From positions 1 to 6,059 of the forward strand of contig RFGD01000171.1 of assembly GCA_003696705.1 (NCBI GenBank): DNA of 6,059 nucleotides, written 5' to 3'. The translations under genes and the position numbers were made by a program. The stretch is from Alphaproteobacteria bacterium (GTDB lineage: Bacteria; Pseudomonadota; Alphaproteobacteria; Rhodobacterales; Rhodobacteraceae). Under the pieces are notes generated by a model. The model did no database searches, had not been told where the DNA came from, and worked only from the letters and a program-made list of their open reading frames with translations. Of this stretch, positions 1 through 5,496 are shown in pieces. Each line of letters opens with the position of its first letter. Within the stretch, counting starts at the first letter, position 1.

Positions 1-447
1 GAACTCGACCATCGGCTTGGGGCAGGTGTCGGTGATCGGCGCAAGCCGCGTGCCGCGCCCTGCCGCCAGCGCCACCGCCTTCACCCCCGCCAGCCGACGG
101 CGCGCAATGGCCCCATCTGCAAGCGCGGATCCGACATCGGGAAAGAGCGGCAGGAAAAGATCGGCGCCGGTTTCGTCCACAAGCCTCGTCGCCTGGTCCG
201 TCAGCCCGGCGAACGCCAGGCGGAAGTCGTCGAAGGATGCCGCGCGGCGGGTCAGTTCGACCAGCGCCCCGATCCCGGCGCGGGTCATCGACCGGACGCC
301 AGAGAGGTCAAGGACGACGGCCTTCGCGCCCTCGGACCGGCGCGCGTCGAGGTGCCGCTCAAGCGCCCCCCGCGCGCTTGCCGAAAGCCGCCTTCACCGC
401 AGGGCAGAAATCGCGACGGCGCCGGACCATGTCGAAACTTCCAACAT
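1..447 (-). CDS. STAS domain fused to sugar-phosphate nucleotidyltransferase; in-frame TGA at codon 18; C-terminus beyond window
   Basis: Reading down from ATG at 447, residues 2-112 form a STAS domain of the anti-sigma-factor-antagonist type. Visible parts are the VVLDLSGV strand (44-51), MTRAGIGALVEL (54-65) and a closing helix ending DVGSALA. A short linker leads at residue 122 into the start of a nucleotidyltransferase: VKAVALAAGRGTRLAP, then TDTCPKPM. This is the nucleotide-binding GxGTR...PKP signature of enzymes that make NDP-sugars from sugar-1-phosphates. The rest of the catalytic domain lies outside the window. The ATG follows AAGGAGAGG by 6 nt and lies 15 nt after the acyltransferase stop, so the two genes look co-transcribed and translationally coupled. 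Codon 18 (396-394) is TGA, yet the frame on both sides reads as one STAS domain, so the gene is a nonsense mutant, a recoded gene or a sequencing error. Otherwise translation could restart at GTG 84 (just before KAVALAAG), GTG 180 or ATG 288, none with a convincing ribosome binding site. The residue matching the phosphorylated serine of SpoIIAA is Ala57. Both domains are clear; the intactness is not. Confidence 0.72.
394..396 (-). other. In-frame TGA stop (codon 18) inside the STAS domain
   Basis: The codons read CTG CGG TGA AGG CGG CTT. STAS domains usually carry a GRL-type turn just here (pattern hydrophobic-x-G-R-L-xAxxA). The sequence around the stop, ALR-stop-RRLSASARGAL, keeps that pattern with the stop in the Gly/Arg position. 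A single base change from CGA (Arg) or GGA (Gly) would explain it. I see no frameshift, because upstream and downstream residues are in the same frame. Confidence 0.9.
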
Positions 448-453
448 ACGAAA

Positions 454-462
454 CCTCTCCTT
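454..462 (-). promoter_or_regulatory. Shine-Dalgarno site of the STAS fusion gene
   Basis: On the minus strand the sequence AAGGAGAGG starts directly after the acyltransferase TAG and ends 6 nt before the ATG at 447. It decides the start of the fusion gene and shows that translation begins upstream of the in-frame TGA. Confidence 0.75.
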
Positions 463-1605
463 CTAGCTGTGTGATTGGACCCGGGGGCGCACCCGAAGGC
501 GCGGCAGGGGGCCAAGGCCGATCGTCCAGGCAAGGGCCGGCGTGCGCGCGACCAGGGCGACAAGGACCGACGTCGCACCGAGCGCGCCGGCGATCTTCAC
601 GAATACCTGCGTGGTCGGCGAGACCTCGGTGCCGGTGAGCGCGATCTCGATGAGATCGAGAAAGATCGGATGGCAAAGGTAGATGCCAAACGAATAGGGG
701 GCGAAGCGCGTGAAGGCCTGCGGCCAGCGCCCATGGGCAAGCGACATCGCCCCGAGAAAGAGCACGATCGGCATCAGGAAATCCGCCCAGTAGCCGGCCG
801 CATAATCGAACGGCCAGGCGGCGAATTTCACGGTCCGCCATGTGGCGATGAGCTTGATGAGGAACAGGACACCCCCGGCATAGGCGATGACGGGCAACCA
901 GTCGCGCCCGCCCGCCGGACGCTCTTTCCAGCGATACCAGAGACCAAGAAGCGCGCCCGCGGCGATACCGTAGCCGGCGTAGCTGAGGATCTTGACGGCC
1001 CGCAGGACGAAGGGGAATGCCGGCCAGTCGCGCAGCGAGGACCAAAGGAACAGGTCGATCTCTCGTCGCGCCAGAAGACAGCCAAGCACCATCACCCCAA
1101 GCCACGGATGCTCGACGGCCTTTCGGAAAAGCGGATACATCAGGACAAGGCCGAACAGCGTCGGCAGGAAATGCATGTGATACTTGACGCTGCCGAGAAG
1201 AAGATAGCCGACCCAGGACAGCGGCGACAGAAGCTGGGACCGGATGGCGTCATCGTAGCCGAACCACGAAGCCTTCACGAGATTGTAGAAGGCGTAGAAG
1301 ACGACCCAGAACAGGAACGGAACAAGAAGCCGGCGAGCCTGCTGTGCGATCGTCCTGCCATAGGGTCGCGGCCGCCGATCGAGCGACATGAGGAGAAGAA
1401 ACACCGAGATCATCAGGAAAAGCTCGGTCCTGGCCGTATAGACGACCGCGCGGACGAGCATCGGAACGATACGCTCCGCCTCGGGGTAGTTGACGAAAGG
1501 CTGCCCCGACGGGTCCGCCGTCGAATGGAGCCCGACCATGGACAGACCCGCCGTCAGCCTCAGCGCGTCAAGCCAGACAAGCCGCGATTCCCCGTTCCCT
1601 GCCAC
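463..1605 (-). CDS. Membrane acyltransferase, AT3 (acyltransferase 3) family
   Basis: This is a 380-residue polytopic membrane protein with about ten hydrophobic segments, normal for the AT3 family, which transfers acyl (often acetyl) groups to extracytoplasmic or lipid-linked sugars and polysaccharides. Family marks are an N-terminal WLDALR (11-16) with His27, giving the R-x10-H spacing (Arg16 to His27) typical of AT3 enzymes. Others are TELFLMISVFLLL in the second segment, KYHMHFLPTL (141-150) and the closing YSFGIYLCHP (304-313). The usual SG of the F-x-x-SG-F-L motif is SV here. Start: GTG at 1605, chosen because AGGAGGG lies 5 nt upstream; the next in-frame Met (23) would remove the catalytic-region Arg16. 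The stop TAG abuts the ribosome binding site of the STAS-nucleotidyltransferase gene, which suggests a polysaccharide-synthesis operon. The acyl donor and the sugar acceptor cannot be told from the sequence. Confidence 0.88.
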   Translation of the reverse strand: MAGNGESRLVWLDALRLTAGLSMVGLHSTADPSGQPFVNYPEAERIVPMLVRAVVYTARTELFLMISVFLLLMSLDRRPRPYGRTIAQQARRLLVPFLFWVVFYAFYNLVKASWFGYDDAIRSQLLSPLSWVGYLLLGSVKYHMHFLPTLFGLVLMYPLFRKAVEHPWLGVMVLGCLLARREIDLFLWSSLRDWPAFPFVLRAVKILSYAGYGIAAGALLGLWYRWKERPAGGRDWLPVIAYAGGVLFLIKLIATWRTVKFAAWPFDYAAGYWADFLMPIVLFLGAMSLAHGRWPQAFTRFAPYSFGIYLCHPIFLDLIEIALTGTEVSPTTQVFVKIAGALGATSVLVALVARTPALAWTIGLGPLPRLRVRPRVQSHS

Positions 1606-1610
1606 GCTGT

Positions 1611-1617
1611 CCCTCCT
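1611..1617 (-). promoter_or_regulatory. Shine-Dalgarno site deciding a GTG start
   Basis: AGGAGGG on the minus strand lies 5 nt before the GTG at 1605. It is a near-perfect match to the anti-Shine-Dalgarno sequence and supports the non-ATG start of the acyltransferase gene. Confidence 0.8.
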
Positions 1618-1667
1618 GAGCTTGCAACAACCCTCGGACCGAGTCGTCGCACGGATCAGAAAACAAA

Positions 1668-1689
1668 TGGTGAACGACGGGGTTCACCA
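1668..1689. promoter_or_regulatory. Perfect inverted repeat (8-6-8) in divergent intergenic region, candidate operator
   Basis: Arms TGGTGAAC (1668-1675) and GTTCACCA (1682-1689) are exact reverse complements around the 6-nt spacer GACGGG. The repeat lies 62 nt from the acyltransferase GTG and 54 nt from the OmpA-like ATG, where a regulator could act on both divergent promoters. A dimeric helix-turn-helix repressor or activator is the simplest reading. It could instead form a leader hairpin in one transcript. No regulator gene is in the window, and I found no convincing -35/-10 pairs around it. Confidence 0.5.
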
Positions 1690-1743
1690 GGAATTAACCG
1701 CTGTTCCCCCAGGATCGCGAAGGACTGAAATTGCGAGGTCGCG

Positions 1744-2313
1744 ATGAGCCGCCTTCTGAAAGCCGCTGCGATGACGGCGGGCCTTCTTCTGATTTCCCTG
1801 ACGGCAGACGCCGCGCCGTCGGCACGGCTTTGCGCGGAACTGACGCGCGAATATGGCGTGACGCCGACGGTCTGCAAGAACGTGTCCGCATCGCCTGCCC
1901 GCGCGCCCGCCCCCGCCCCCGTCCGGGCGCTGACGGCCGAAGAGCGGCAGGACAATGTCTTCTTCCCCGCCGGCGGGACGCGCCTAGACGACGCCGCGCG
2001 GGCGCAAGTGCGCCTTCTTGCCCGCGTCCTGAAGACCCGCCCGCTCGCCGACGCCTGCCTGCGCCTTGTCGGGCATACCGATGCGGCAGGCGACGCCGAA
2101 CTCAACCGGCGCGTCGGCCTGGACCGCGCACTTCAGGTCGGGCAGGCGCTCGTCGCCGAAGGGCTCGACGAGGCGCGACTGACTTACGCCTCGGCCGGGG
2201 AAGACGCGCCGCTCGAAGGGCTCCCGGCGTCGGCGCCCGAAAACCGGCGCGTCACGATCGAGGCGCGGCGATGCCCCGGCCTCAAGCCCGTGAAAGCCGC
2301 CATCTCGCGCTAG
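1744..2313 (+). CDS. Secreted OmpA-like peptidoglycan-binding protein
   Basis: This 189-residue protein begins with a Sec signal peptide: basic MSRLLK, hydrophobic core 8-19, probable cleavage after ADA near residue 23. The mature part has a short region holding Cys30 and Cys44, then an Ala/Pro-rich linker (50-60), then an OmpA C-terminal domain (about 70-177). Domain marks are VFFPAGGTRL (72-81), GHTD (110-113) and NRRV (167-170). Asp113 and Arg128 match the residues that hold the diaminopimelate of peptidoglycan in this family. There is no beta-barrel and no lipobox, so it should be a soluble periplasmic wall-binding protein. Four cysteines (30, 44, 105, 177) could form disulfides. Start: ATG with GAGG 5 nt upstream. 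It is transcribed divergently from the acyltransferase and does not overlap ilvD. The specific role is unknown; envelope structure is the natural inference. Confidence 0.85.
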   Translation: MSRLLKAAAMTAGLLLISLTADAAPSARLCAELTREYGVTPTVCKNVSASPARAPAPAPVRALTAEERQDNVFFPAGGTRLDDAARAQVRLLARVLKTRPLADACLRLVGHTDAAGDAELNRRVGLDRALQVGQALVAEGLDEARLTYASAGEDAPLEGLPASAPENRRVTIEARRCPGLKPVKAAISR

Positions 2314-2347
2314 CGCCGCGCGCCCGGCGGCGGCGGGCCACCGGCCC
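2314..2347 (+). terminator. GC-rich hairpins after the OmpA-like gene, weak terminator candidate
   Basis: Two small stems follow the TAG stop: CGCCG/CGGCG (2314-2318 with 2325-2329) and GGGCC-ACC-GGCCC (2335-2347). Neither is followed by a T-run, so this is a weak candidate for intrinsic termination and may only be GC-rich filler. Confidence 0.25.
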
Positions 2348-2389
2348 GGCAACCAGCGCACTTGAATTTCCGCGACGAAAAGGGGAAAC

Positions 2390-2417
2390 CGGGTCTGAAC
2401 CCGATGGTCTCGCGACC
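2390..2417 (+). promoter_or_regulatory. Tandem small hairpins in the ilvD leader
   Basis: CGGGT-CTGA-ACCCG (2390-2403) is followed at once by GGTC-TCGC-GACC (2406-2417). The last arm could also pair with the GGTC at 2392-2395, so the two folds compete. Such alternation is typical of attenuators, but the stems are only 4-5 bp and there is no obvious T-run or branched-chain-amino-acid leader peptide. Regulatory function is a guess. Confidence 0.22.
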
Positions 2418-2446
2418 GCCCCCATTTCGAGCGGAGTAAGGCGACG

Positions 2447-4300
2447 ATGCCCCACTACAGATCCAGACGGACGACGCACGGGCGAAACATGGCCGGCGCA
2501 CGCGGCCTTTGGCGCGCCACCGGCATGAAGGATTCGGATTTCGGCAAGCCGATCATTGCCGTCGTGAACTCGTTCACCCAGTTCGTTCCGGGCCATGTGC
2601 ACCTCAAGGACATCGGCCAGCTGGTCGCGCGCGAGATCGAGGCCGCCGGCGGCGTCGCCAAGGAATTCAACACGATCGCGGTCGACGACGGTATCGCGAT
2701 GGGACACGACGGGATGCTCTATTCGCTCCCGTCGAGAGAGATCATCGCCGACAGCGTCGAATACATGGTCAACGCCCATTGTGCCGACGCGATGGTCTGC
2801 ATCTCGAACTGCGACAAGATCACGCCGGGGATGATGATGGCGGCGATGCGCCTCAACATCCCGACGATCTTCGTTTCCGGCGGCCCCATGGAAGCGGGGA
2901 AGGTGCACATAGGCGATCTGGAACGCGCCGTGGACCTTGTCGACGCCATGGTCGTGGCGGCCGACGATCACTACACCGACACCGAGGTCGCCGAGTTCGA
3001 GGCCAACGCGTGCCCGACCTGCGGCTCGTGTTCGGGCATGTTCACGGCGAATTCGATGAACTGCCTGGCCGAAGCGCTCGGGCTGGCCCTGCCGGGCAAC
3101 GGGTCGATGCTGGCAACCCATGCCGACCGGAAGACGCTGTTCGAAGAGGCCGGACGCCGCATCGTCGACATCACGAAGCGCCATTACGAAGAGAATGAAC
3201 CGGGCCTTCTCCCCCGCGACATCGCCACCTTCGAGGCCTTCGAGAATGCCATGTCGCTTGACATCGCGATGGGCGGGTCGACGAACACCGTGCTGCACCT
3301 TCTGGCGATCGCCTACGAAGGGGGTGTCGACTTTACCATGAACGACATCGACCGCCTGAGCCGCCAGGTGCCCGTGCTTTGCAAGGTCGCCCCCTCGGTG
3401 CCGGATGTGCACATGGAGGACGTCCACCGCGCGGGCGGCATCATGGCCATCCTTGGCGAGATGCTGCGCGCCGGTCTTCTGCACGGAGATGCACGAACGG
3501 TGCACGCCCCGACAATGGCCCAGGCCGTGGCCAGATGGGACGTCATGCAGACCAATGACCCGGACGTCGAGCGCTTCTACCGCGCGGCGCCGGGCGGGGT
3601 CCGCACGACCCAGGCGTTCAGCCAGGCCAACCGCTATGCGGCCCTTGACCGTGATCGCACGAACGGGGTGATCCGGTCGGTCGAACATGCCTTTTCGAAG
3701 GATGGCGGCCTTGCCGTCCTTTACGGGAACATCGCCCAGAACGGCTGTATCGTGAAAACTGCGGGCGTGGACGAATCCATCCTGAAGTTTTCGGGCACCG
3801 CCCGCGTCTACGAAAGCCAGGATGACGCCGTGAACGGGATCCTCAAGGGCGAGGTTCAGCCCGGCGAGGTCGTCGTGATCCGCTACGAAGGCCCGCAGGG
3901 CGGTCCGGGCATGCAGGAAATGCTCTATCCGACAAGCTATCTGAAGTCGAAGGGCCTCGGGAAAAGCTGTGCGCTTCTGACCGACGGTCGCTTCTCGGGC
4001 GGCACGTCCGGCCTTTCCATCGGGCATGCGAGCCCCGAAGCGGCCGAAGGCGGCACGATCGGACTTGTCGAGACCGGCGACCGCATCGACATCGACATCC
4101 CGGGGCGAAGCATCCGCCTTGTGGTGGATGATGAAACCCTCGCGGCCCGGCGCCTTGCGAAGGGGCCGCTGCCGTGGGCGCCGGCGAAACCGCGCAAGCG
4201 GCAGGTCTCGAAGGCGCTCCGGGCCTATGCCCTTCTGGCATCCTCGGCCGACAAGGGGGCCGTGCGCATGTTGCCGGGCGAAGAGGGGCCAGGCAGCTAG
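2447..4300 (+). CDS. ilvD: Dihydroxy-acid dehydratase (EC 4.2.1.9)
   Basis: IlvD removes water from 2,3-dihydroxy-isovalerate and 2,3-dihydroxy-3-methylvalerate to give the keto acids for valine, isoleucine, leucine and pantothenate. The 617 residues match the E. coli enzyme (616) end to end. They open with MPHYRSRRTTHGRNMAGARG, followed by VNSFTQFVPGHVH (40-52), VDDGIAMGH (79-87), SNCDKITPGM (120-129), CPTCGSCSGMFTANSMNC (189-206) and GRFSGGTSG (514-522). Cys122 and Cys195 fit the Fe-S ligands, Asp123 and Lys124 the metal site (Lys is carbamylated in relatives), and Ser517 the catalytic base. The position that holds a third cysteine in plant-type [2Fe-2S] enzymes is Gly49 (VPGHVH), so this should be the E. 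coli-like, oxygen-sensitive [4Fe-4S] class; that is an inference. The start is fixed by alignment with E. coli, with AAGG 5 nt upstream. The methyltransferase gene starts 6 nt after the stop. Confidence 0.98.
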   Translation: MPHYRSRRTTHGRNMAGARGLWRATGMKDSDFGKPIIAVVNSFTQFVPGHVHLKDIGQLVAREIEAAGGVAKEFNTIAVDDGIAMGHDGMLYSLPSREIIADSVEYMVNAHCADAMVCISNCDKITPGMMMAAMRLNIPTIFVSGGPMEAGKVHIGDLERAVDLVDAMVVAADDHYTDTEVAEFEANACPTCGSCSGMFTANSMNCLAEALGLALPGNGSMLATHADRKTLFEEAGRRIVDITKRHYEENEPGLLPRDIATFEAFENAMSLDIAMGGSTNTVLHLLAIAYEGGVDFTMNDIDRLSRQVPVLCKVAPSVPDVHMEDVHRAGGIMAILGEMLRAGLLHGDARTVHAPTMAQAVARWDVMQTNDPDVERFYRAAPGGVRTTQAFSQANRYAALDRDRTNGVIRSVEHAFSKDGGLAVLYGNIAQNGCIVKTAGVDESILKFSGTARVYESQDDAVNGILKGEVQPGEVVVIRYEGPQGGPGMQEMLYPTSYLKSKGLGKSCALLTDGRFSGGTSGLSIGHASPEAAEGGTIGLVETGDRIDIDIPGRSIRLVVDDETLAARRLAKGPLPWAPAKPRKRQVSKALRAYALLASSADKGAVRMLPGEEGPGS

Positions 4301-4306
4301 CACGGA

Positions 4307-5455
4307 ATGACCACCCGGCGCCCCACCTTCCCGTCGGCAATCGGCGAAGAGCTTGAACTCTTCCTCGTGACGGCGCCGGGGCTGGAAAGCGTGCTTGAAG
4401 AAGAAGCCGCCGAGCTCGGATTCACCGCGCCCGAGCGCCAGCCCGGCGGCGTCACGATCCGCGGCGATTGGGCCGACGTGATGCGCGCGAATCTCTTCTG
4501 CCGAACAGCGTCCCGGGTGCTGGTTCGGCTGGCACGGTTTCCTGCCCTTCACCCGGCGCAACTGGACAAGCGTGCAAGGAAGGTCCCCTGGGGACGGTTC
4601 CTGCCCCGCGGCGTTGCCGTTCGGGTTGACGCGGAATGCCGGGCCTCTCGGATCTATCACAAGGGGGCGGCGGCCGAACGCGTCGCCCGCGCGATCACGG
4701 ACGCGACCGGGGCGGCAATCTCGAGAGACGCCGAGATCCGGGTTCTGGTTCGGATCGAGCGCAATCTCTGCACGCTCAGCATCGATACCAGCGGCTCGCC
4801 CCTTCATCTGCGCGGCCACAAGCACGCCGTCGCGAAAGCCCCGATGCGCGAAAACCTGGCCGCCGCCTTTCTTCGCATGTGCGGCTATCGTGGCGACGAG
4901 CCATTGGTCGATCCCATGTGCGGGTCGGGCACCTTCGTCATCGAGGCTGCCGAGATGGCCGCGGGTCTGGCGCCGGGGCGTTCGCGCCGCTTCGCCTTCG
5001 AAGCCCTCGTTCCCCATGATCCCGACGCATGGAAAGCGATGAAGGACACCACGGCCGACCGTCCGCACGAAGCGCTTCCCCCGATCTTCGGCGCCGACCG
5101 CGACCCGGGCGCGGTGCGGGCCGCGGCCGAAAACGCGCGACGGGCCGGGGTCGCGGGCAGCGTCGCGTTCCGCAACGCCTCGATCGCCGCGCTTCAGCCA
5201 CCGAGCGACCAGCCGGGACTTGTCATCGTCAACCCGCCCTATGGCAGCCGGATCGGCAACCGCGACGCGCTCTTCGGACTGTACGCAAGCTTCGGCAGGA
5301 TAATGAGAGAGCGATTTTCCGGCTGGCGCGTCGGGCTTGTCACCAGTCAGCCCAAACTCGCCGCAGCGACCGGCCTCGATCTGACGACCGCAAGCGCGCC
5401 GATCGACCACGGCGGCATCGCGATCCGCCTTCATGTATGCGGAGAGGTCCGCTAG
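4307..5455 (+). CDS. THUMP-domain class I RNA methyltransferase, RlmL-like
   Basis: This 382-residue protein resembles the N-terminal RlmL half of E. coli RlmKL, which makes m2G2445 in 23S rRNA. It opens with the ferredoxin-like plus THUMP region (about 15-160; LFLVTAPGLESVLEEEAAELGF, then ANLFCRTASRVLVRLARF). Next comes the typical LHLRGHKHAVAKAPMRENLAAA linker (166-187). The Rossmann methyltransferase domain has SAM motif I DPMCGSGTF (202-210), the acidic GADRD (262-266) and catalytic motif IV NPPYG (309-313), which marks N-methylation of a base amino group. It stops where RlmL ends, so the RlmK (m7G2069) half is absent, as in many bacteria outside the gammaproteobacteria. Start: ATG 6 nt after ilvD; its ribosome binding site is weak (CGGA), so coupling to ilvD translation is likely. 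Residues 1-15 extend beyond the usual family start, but no closer in-frame start exists before Met59. The exact rRNA target is not proven. Confidence 0.9.
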   Translation: MTTRRPTFPSAIGEELELFLVTAPGLESVLEEEAAELGFTAPERQPGGVTIRGDWADVMRANLFCRTASRVLVRLARFPALHPAQLDKRARKVPWGRFLPRGVAVRVDAECRASRIYHKGAAAERVARAITDATGAAISRDAEIRVLVRIERNLCTLSIDTSGSPLHLRGHKHAVAKAPMRENLAAAFLRMCGYRGDEPLVDPMCGSGTFVIEAAEMAAGLAPGRSRRFAFEALVPHDPDAWKAMKDTTADRPHEALPPIFGADRDPGAVRAAAENARRAGVAGSVAFRNASIAALQPPSDQPGLVIVNPPYGSRIGNRDALFGLYASFGRIMRERFSGWRVGLVTSQPKLAAATGLDLTTASAPIDHGGIAIRLHVCGEVR

Positions 5456-5475
5456 CGCGGCGACCTTTGGCGCCT

Positions 5476-5492
5476 GCGCCCGCTACGGGCGC
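5476..5492. terminator. Hairpin between convergent genes, probable bidirectional terminator
   Basis: GCGCCCG-CTA-CGGGCGC is a perfect 7-bp stem with a 3-nt loop. It lies 20 nt after the methyltransferase stop and 4 nt past the nitrilase stop. The position between two tail-to-tail genes fits a shared terminator. Neither side has a real T-run, so it may need Rho or act as an mRNA 3' end stabiliser. Confidence 0.6.
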
Positions 5493-5496
5493 TCAT

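Noticed and set aside
17..466. A 149-codon plus-strand open frame over the STAS fusion gene
   Set aside because: The product is Ser/Arg/Ala-rich without motif. The minus strand encodes STAS and nucleotidyltransferase signatures here; the frame is an antisense shadow.
285..578. A frameshift as the explanation for the broken STAS gene, using the alternative minus-strand frame 285-578
   Set aside because: That frame gives Arg/Gly/Pro-rich sequence with no STAS similarity. STAS-like residues before and after the TGA are in one frame, so a point nonsense change fits better.
1694..1699. CtrA-like half site TTAACC upstream of the OmpA-like gene
   Set aside because: The second TTAA half at 7-nt spacing is missing, and a single half site in 138 bp is not evidence.
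1672..1706. Alphaproteobacterial LexA box (GTTC-N7-GTTC) in the divergent region
   Set aside because: GAAC and GTTC occur in the palindrome but 6 nt apart and inverted; the next GTTC (1703-1706) is 17 nt away. The direct-repeat spacing of 7 is not met.
475..1728. A 417-codon plus-strand open frame opposite the acyltransferase gene
   Set aside because: Its product is a low-complexity charged sequence with no recognisable domain, while the minus strand has clear AT3 motifs, a strong ribosome binding site and membrane segments.
2362..2390. Sigma-70-like promoter for ilvD starting with TTGAAT (2362-2367)
   Set aside because: The sequence 17 nt downstream (GAAACC) is a poor -10, so no promoter can be placed with confidence.
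2282..5434. A 1050-codon open frame on the minus strand across ilvD and the methyltransferase gene
   Set aside because: It lies opposite two well-recognised genes and its product is rich in Arg, Asp, Gly, Ala and His without any family motif. Long antisense frames of this kind are expected in GC-rich coding DNA.
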